Assembly (NCBI RefSeq): GCF_003003215.1
Contig: NZ_PVUF01000006.1
Location: forward strand, 1-64,000
Direction of reading: 5' to 3'
DNA: 64,000 bases
From: Tritonibacter scottomollicae
GTDB taxonomy: Bacteria; Pseudomonadota; Alphaproteobacteria; Rhodobacterales; Rhodobacteraceae
Within the stretch, counting starts at the first letter, position 1, and each line of letters begins with the position of its first letter. Of this stretch, positions 62,039 through 64,000 are shown piece by piece. Under the pieces are notes generated by a model. That model saw only the letters and a program-made list of their open reading frames with translations. It searched no databases and was not told the origin of the DNA. Position numbers and translations under genes: made by a program.

Positions 62039-62913
62039 GCGAGGAAGTTTTGAACCTCGCGCGACTGACCTTCAAGAGTCTTTTTCATCTTCTGGAAAGC
62101 CGCCGCCTCCAGCTGACGGACCCGTTCCTTCGACAAGCCCAGCTCATTGCCCAGGCTTTCCAGCGTACGCCCATCTTCGCGCAGCTTCCGCTCGCGTATG
62201 ATGAAACGCTCGCGCTGGTTCAAGCCGTTCAATGCGGTAATCAACCACTCGCGCAATTGACGATTATCGTGGTCGGCCTGCACGCGCTCTGCCGCCTGCT
62301 CGCTGTCGTCTTCCAGCGCGTCGATCCACTCTCGCCCATCTTCATCTGCCGACTGCACTGCATTCAACGAGAAATCCGCGCCGGTCAGGCGACCGTCCAT
62401 CATCTCCACATCTCGCAGTGGGACGCCAATTTCCTCAGCGATCATCTGCTGCAGCTTGTGGCGATCCAGTTCGACACCTTCGCTCTGCGCCTCCCGCTCC
62501 AGCTGCGCCTGCACGCGGCGCATATTGAAGAACAGCGATTTCTGCGAAGACGTGGACCCGGTGCGCACCATAGACCAGTTGCGCATCACGTAGTCCTGAA
62601 TGGAGGCCTTGATCCACCAGACAGCATAGGTCGAGAACCGCACGCCGCGATCCGGATCGAACTTCTCGGCCGCTTTCATAAGGCCCAGACCGGCCTCCTG
62701 GATCAGGTCATTCATCGGCGCGCCATATCGGCGGAACTTCGACGCCATGGAGACCGCCAGACGCATGTAGGCGTTGATCAGTCGATGCAGCGCCTGCACG
62801 TCCTGTTCGTCCCGCCATGCGTAGGCCAGAGCCAACTCCGTTTCTGCATCCAGAAGCTCGGCTCTCATTGCCCGCCTTGGAAGGGGGTTTTCGGTGCTCT
62901 CGTCCAGTGCCAT
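62035..62913 (-). CDS. rpoH: RNA polymerase sigma-32 factor
   Basis: Heat-shock-type sigma factor of 292 aa. Region 2 is APMNDLIQEAGLGLMKAAEKFDPDRGVRFSTYAVWWIKASIQDYV (in parts), the RpoH box is QKSLFFNMR near residue 131, and region 4 has TLESLGNELGLSKERVRQLE. The neighbourhood (chaN, coaBC) and sequence style suggest the RpoH-II branch that in Rhodobacter sphaeroides answers singlet oxygen, but I see no clear RpoE-type promoter upstream. GGGAG precedes the ATG. Confidence 0.93.
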   Translation of the reverse strand: MALDESTENPLPRRAMRAELLDAETELALAYAWRDEQDVQALHRLINAYMRLAVSMASKFRRYGAPMNDLIQEAGLGLMKAAEKFDPDRGVRFSTYAVWWIKASIQDYVMRNWSMVRTGSTSSQKSLFFNMRRVQAQLEREAQSEGVELDRHKLQQMIAEEIGVPLRDVEMMDGRLTGADFSLNAVQSADEDGREWIDALEDDSEQAAERVQADHDNRQLREWLITALNGLNQRERFIIRERKLREDGRTLESLGNELGLSKERVRQLEAAAFQKMKKTLEGQSREVQNFLA

Positions 62914-62925
62914 GTTAAACTCCCT

Positions 62926-62950
62926 GTTCTAAGAACTACGTTAACAACGT
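62926..62950. promoter_or_regulatory. Two adjacent inverted repeats upstream of rpoH
   Basis: GTTCTAAGAAC (62926-62936) and ACGTTAACAACGT (62938-62950) lie 13 to 37 bases before the rpoH ATG. They may be a protein-binding site or fold in the 5' untranslated region close to the ribosome binding site. No match to a known regulator is claimed. Confidence 0.4.
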
Positions 62951-63099
62951 GTGAGGGCCGGCTTTGGTTCAAAAATAGTCTTGATGTCTGTCGTTTGAGA
63001 TCCAACAACGGTGCAGATCACCAATCGGGCCATATTCGACGGCCGCTTGCAGTGCGCCTCGCGCCACGCAACATTCTTACAACTTTGAGGGTATCCACA

Positions 63100-63618
63100 T
63101 TGTCGGGCAGAGTCACAGTTATTCTCGGCGGCGCAGCATCCGGCAAATCCGCTTTTGCTGAACAAACCTGCGTCAACACTGGGAAAAATCGCTTATACTG
63201 GGCGACTTCACAAATACTTGATGAAGAAATGCAAAAGAAGGTATCGCGTCATCTCGCGCAGCGTGGCGGCGGCTGGACCACTTTGGAAGAGCCCTTCGAC
63301 GCGCGAAAGGTCCTGCCGGAAGCTCAACCCAAAGATGTATTACTGATGGATTGCGCGACGATGTGGCTGACCAATCATCTTTTGGCAGATCATGACCTTC
63401 AACAGCAAACCGAGGCGCTGCTTTCCGGTTTCGACAACTGTGCGGCGGACATTGTCGTGGTCACCAACGAGACCGGCCTTGGCATCGTGCCCGAAAACGC
63501 GCTCGCCCGCCGGTTTCGCGAGGCACAGGGGCGGCTCAACATCGCGCTCGCAGCCCGGGCGGATTGTGTGGTGATGGTCGCGGCAGGCCTGCCCATGGTG
63601 TTGAAGGGGGCGCTATGA
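63100..63618 (+). CDS. cobU: Adenosylcobinamide kinase/guanylyltransferase
   Basis: Bifunctional enzyme of 172 aa in the nucleotide-loop assembly of cobalamin: phosphorylates adenosylcobinamide and then transfers GMP. The P-loop is LGGAASGKSAFAE at the start, and VVVTNETGLGIVP in the second half is the CobU/CobP signature. The start is TTG at 63100, with GAGGG 8 bases before it. A much longer frame from 62050 runs antisense through rpoH and is not real. The CobC-like gene overlaps its end (ATGA). Confidence 0.93.
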   Translation: MSGRVTVILGGAASGKSAFAEQTCVNTGKNRLYWATSQILDEEMQKKVSRHLAQRGGGWTTLEEPFDARKVLPEAQPKDVLLMDCATMWLTNHLLADHDLQQQTEALLSGFDNCAADIVVVTNETGLGIVPENALARRFREAQGRLNIALAARADCVVMVAAGLPMVLKGAL

Positions 63619-64000
63619 TCACCCGATTTCACATGGTGCGGCATGGCCCGACCCACGCCAAGAGCATGGTTGGCTGGTCCAATCTACCGGCCGATCTCTC
63701 TGATACCGCCGCCCTGGCCCGTTTATCCGAGGCCCTGCCGGATGACGCCGTGGTGATTTCCTCTGATCTCGACCGCGCAGTGACAACTGCCGATGCTATT
63801 CAGGGGCAGCGCTGTCGCCTGCCCCACGCGCAGGCCCTGCGTGAAATGCATTTTGGGGACTGGGAACTGCGCCGCTGGAGCGACATTGATGCAGAATCGC
63901 CCGACCAGATTCGGGCCTTCTGGGAGCAACCCGGAGATGTCGCCGCGCCCAATGGCGAGAGCTGGAATATGCTCCTGCAGCGTGTCACAACATGTTTCAA
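63615..64000 (+). CDS. Histidine phosphatase family protein, CobC-like (partial)
   Basis: The window cuts this gene after about 128 codons. The phosphatase motif VRHGPTHAK (RHG with the phospho-accepting His) is at residues 8-16, and LREMHFGDWELRRW is the second conserved segment. Coupling to cobU (4-base overlap) suggests alpha-ribazole phosphatase, the last but one step of cobalamin nucleotide-loop assembly, though generic phosphatases of the family look alike. Confidence 0.85.
   Translation, partial: MITRFHMVRHGPTHAKSMVGWSNLPADLSDTAALARLSEALPDDAVVISSDLDRAVTTADAIQGQRCRLPHAQALREMHFGDWELRRWSDIDAESPDQIRAFWEQPGDVAAPNGESWNMLLQRVTTCF

Noticed and set aside
62050-63618. 522-codon frame that appears to fuse an rpoH antisense product to CobU
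   Set aside because: Only the part from the TTG at 63100 matches CobU; the rest is antisense to rpoH.

Overview
The window is a high-GC alphaproteobacterial chromosome segment, most likely from the marine Roseobacter group (Rhodobacterales). The inference rests on gene content: a class I lysyl-tRNA synthetase, a second-type sigma-32 factor (rpoH) coupled to chaN and coaBC, the order mreB-mreC-mreD-mrdA-rodA, a TauABC-like importer, an NsrR-like Rrf2 regulator, an iron-sulfur photolyase-like protein, and a stand-alone beta-helix protein resembling gene-transfer-agent (GTA) head-spike fibres. I cannot name genus or species from sequence alone. I see no insertion sequence, integrase, CRISPR array or rRNA gene.

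Layout. 0.4-7.7 kb is a minus-strand block: peroxiredoxin, AEC transporter, then a tight run read as SPOR lipoprotein, D-Ala-D-Ala carboxypeptidase, tmk, holB, tatD, MBL hydrolase. A tRNA-Ser(UGA) lies at 7,956-8,045. It is followed to 13.5 kb by an accessory-looking stretch: small lipoprotein, ABM monooxygenase, outer-membrane-like protein, HugZ-like protein, a 761-aa spike-like beta-helix protein and a DUF4864 protein. 13.7-24 kb holds lysS, a TerB-like gene, a TauABC-type importer whose permease carries an unusual periplasmic domain, dacB, nadD and ettA. 24-31 kb has two tandem 71-aa membrane proteins, tesA divergent from ybbA/ybbP-type genes, an NsrR-like regulator with an FNR-type site, a GGCT-like gene and a DUF2254 gene. 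31-41 kb carries gltX, an MBL hydrolase, a DadA-like oxidase, nadE, a MORN-repeat protein paired with a glycosyltransferase-like protein, and the photolyase homologue. 41-43 kb is leuA behind a leucine-rich leader peptide. 43-51 kb is rlmJ, a lysozyme-like protein and the rod-shape cluster. 51-58 kb has a LysR regulator, a VOC protein, a GhrA-type reductase, an M3 peptidase, an amino-acid ABC transporter, a ThiF/MoeB protein and dut. 59-64 kb has a lone receiver-domain protein, coaBC, chaN, rpoH and the start of a cobalamin pair (cobU, cobC-like).

How the genes work together. Much of the window serves the cell envelope: two penicillin-binding carboxypeptidases, the SPOR lipoprotein, MreBCD/PBP2/RodA and a lysozyme-like protein. 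A second theme is housekeeping biosynthesis and translation: tmk, holB, two tRNA synthetases, EttA, NAD, CoA, leucine and dUTPase.

Most noteworthy signals: the leuA leader peptide with a predicted leaderless start, the cadherin/tandem-95-like insert in the TauC-type permease, the solitary GTA-spike-like gene with a perfect 14-bp palindrome upstream, a nested palindromic intergenic element at 55.0-55.2 kb, a roughly 50-bp intergenic sequence repeated at 32.6 and 52.9 kb with a half copy at 41.0 kb, and three convergent gene pairs whose stop codons overlap by exactly 4 bp, two of them through the palindrome CTAG.
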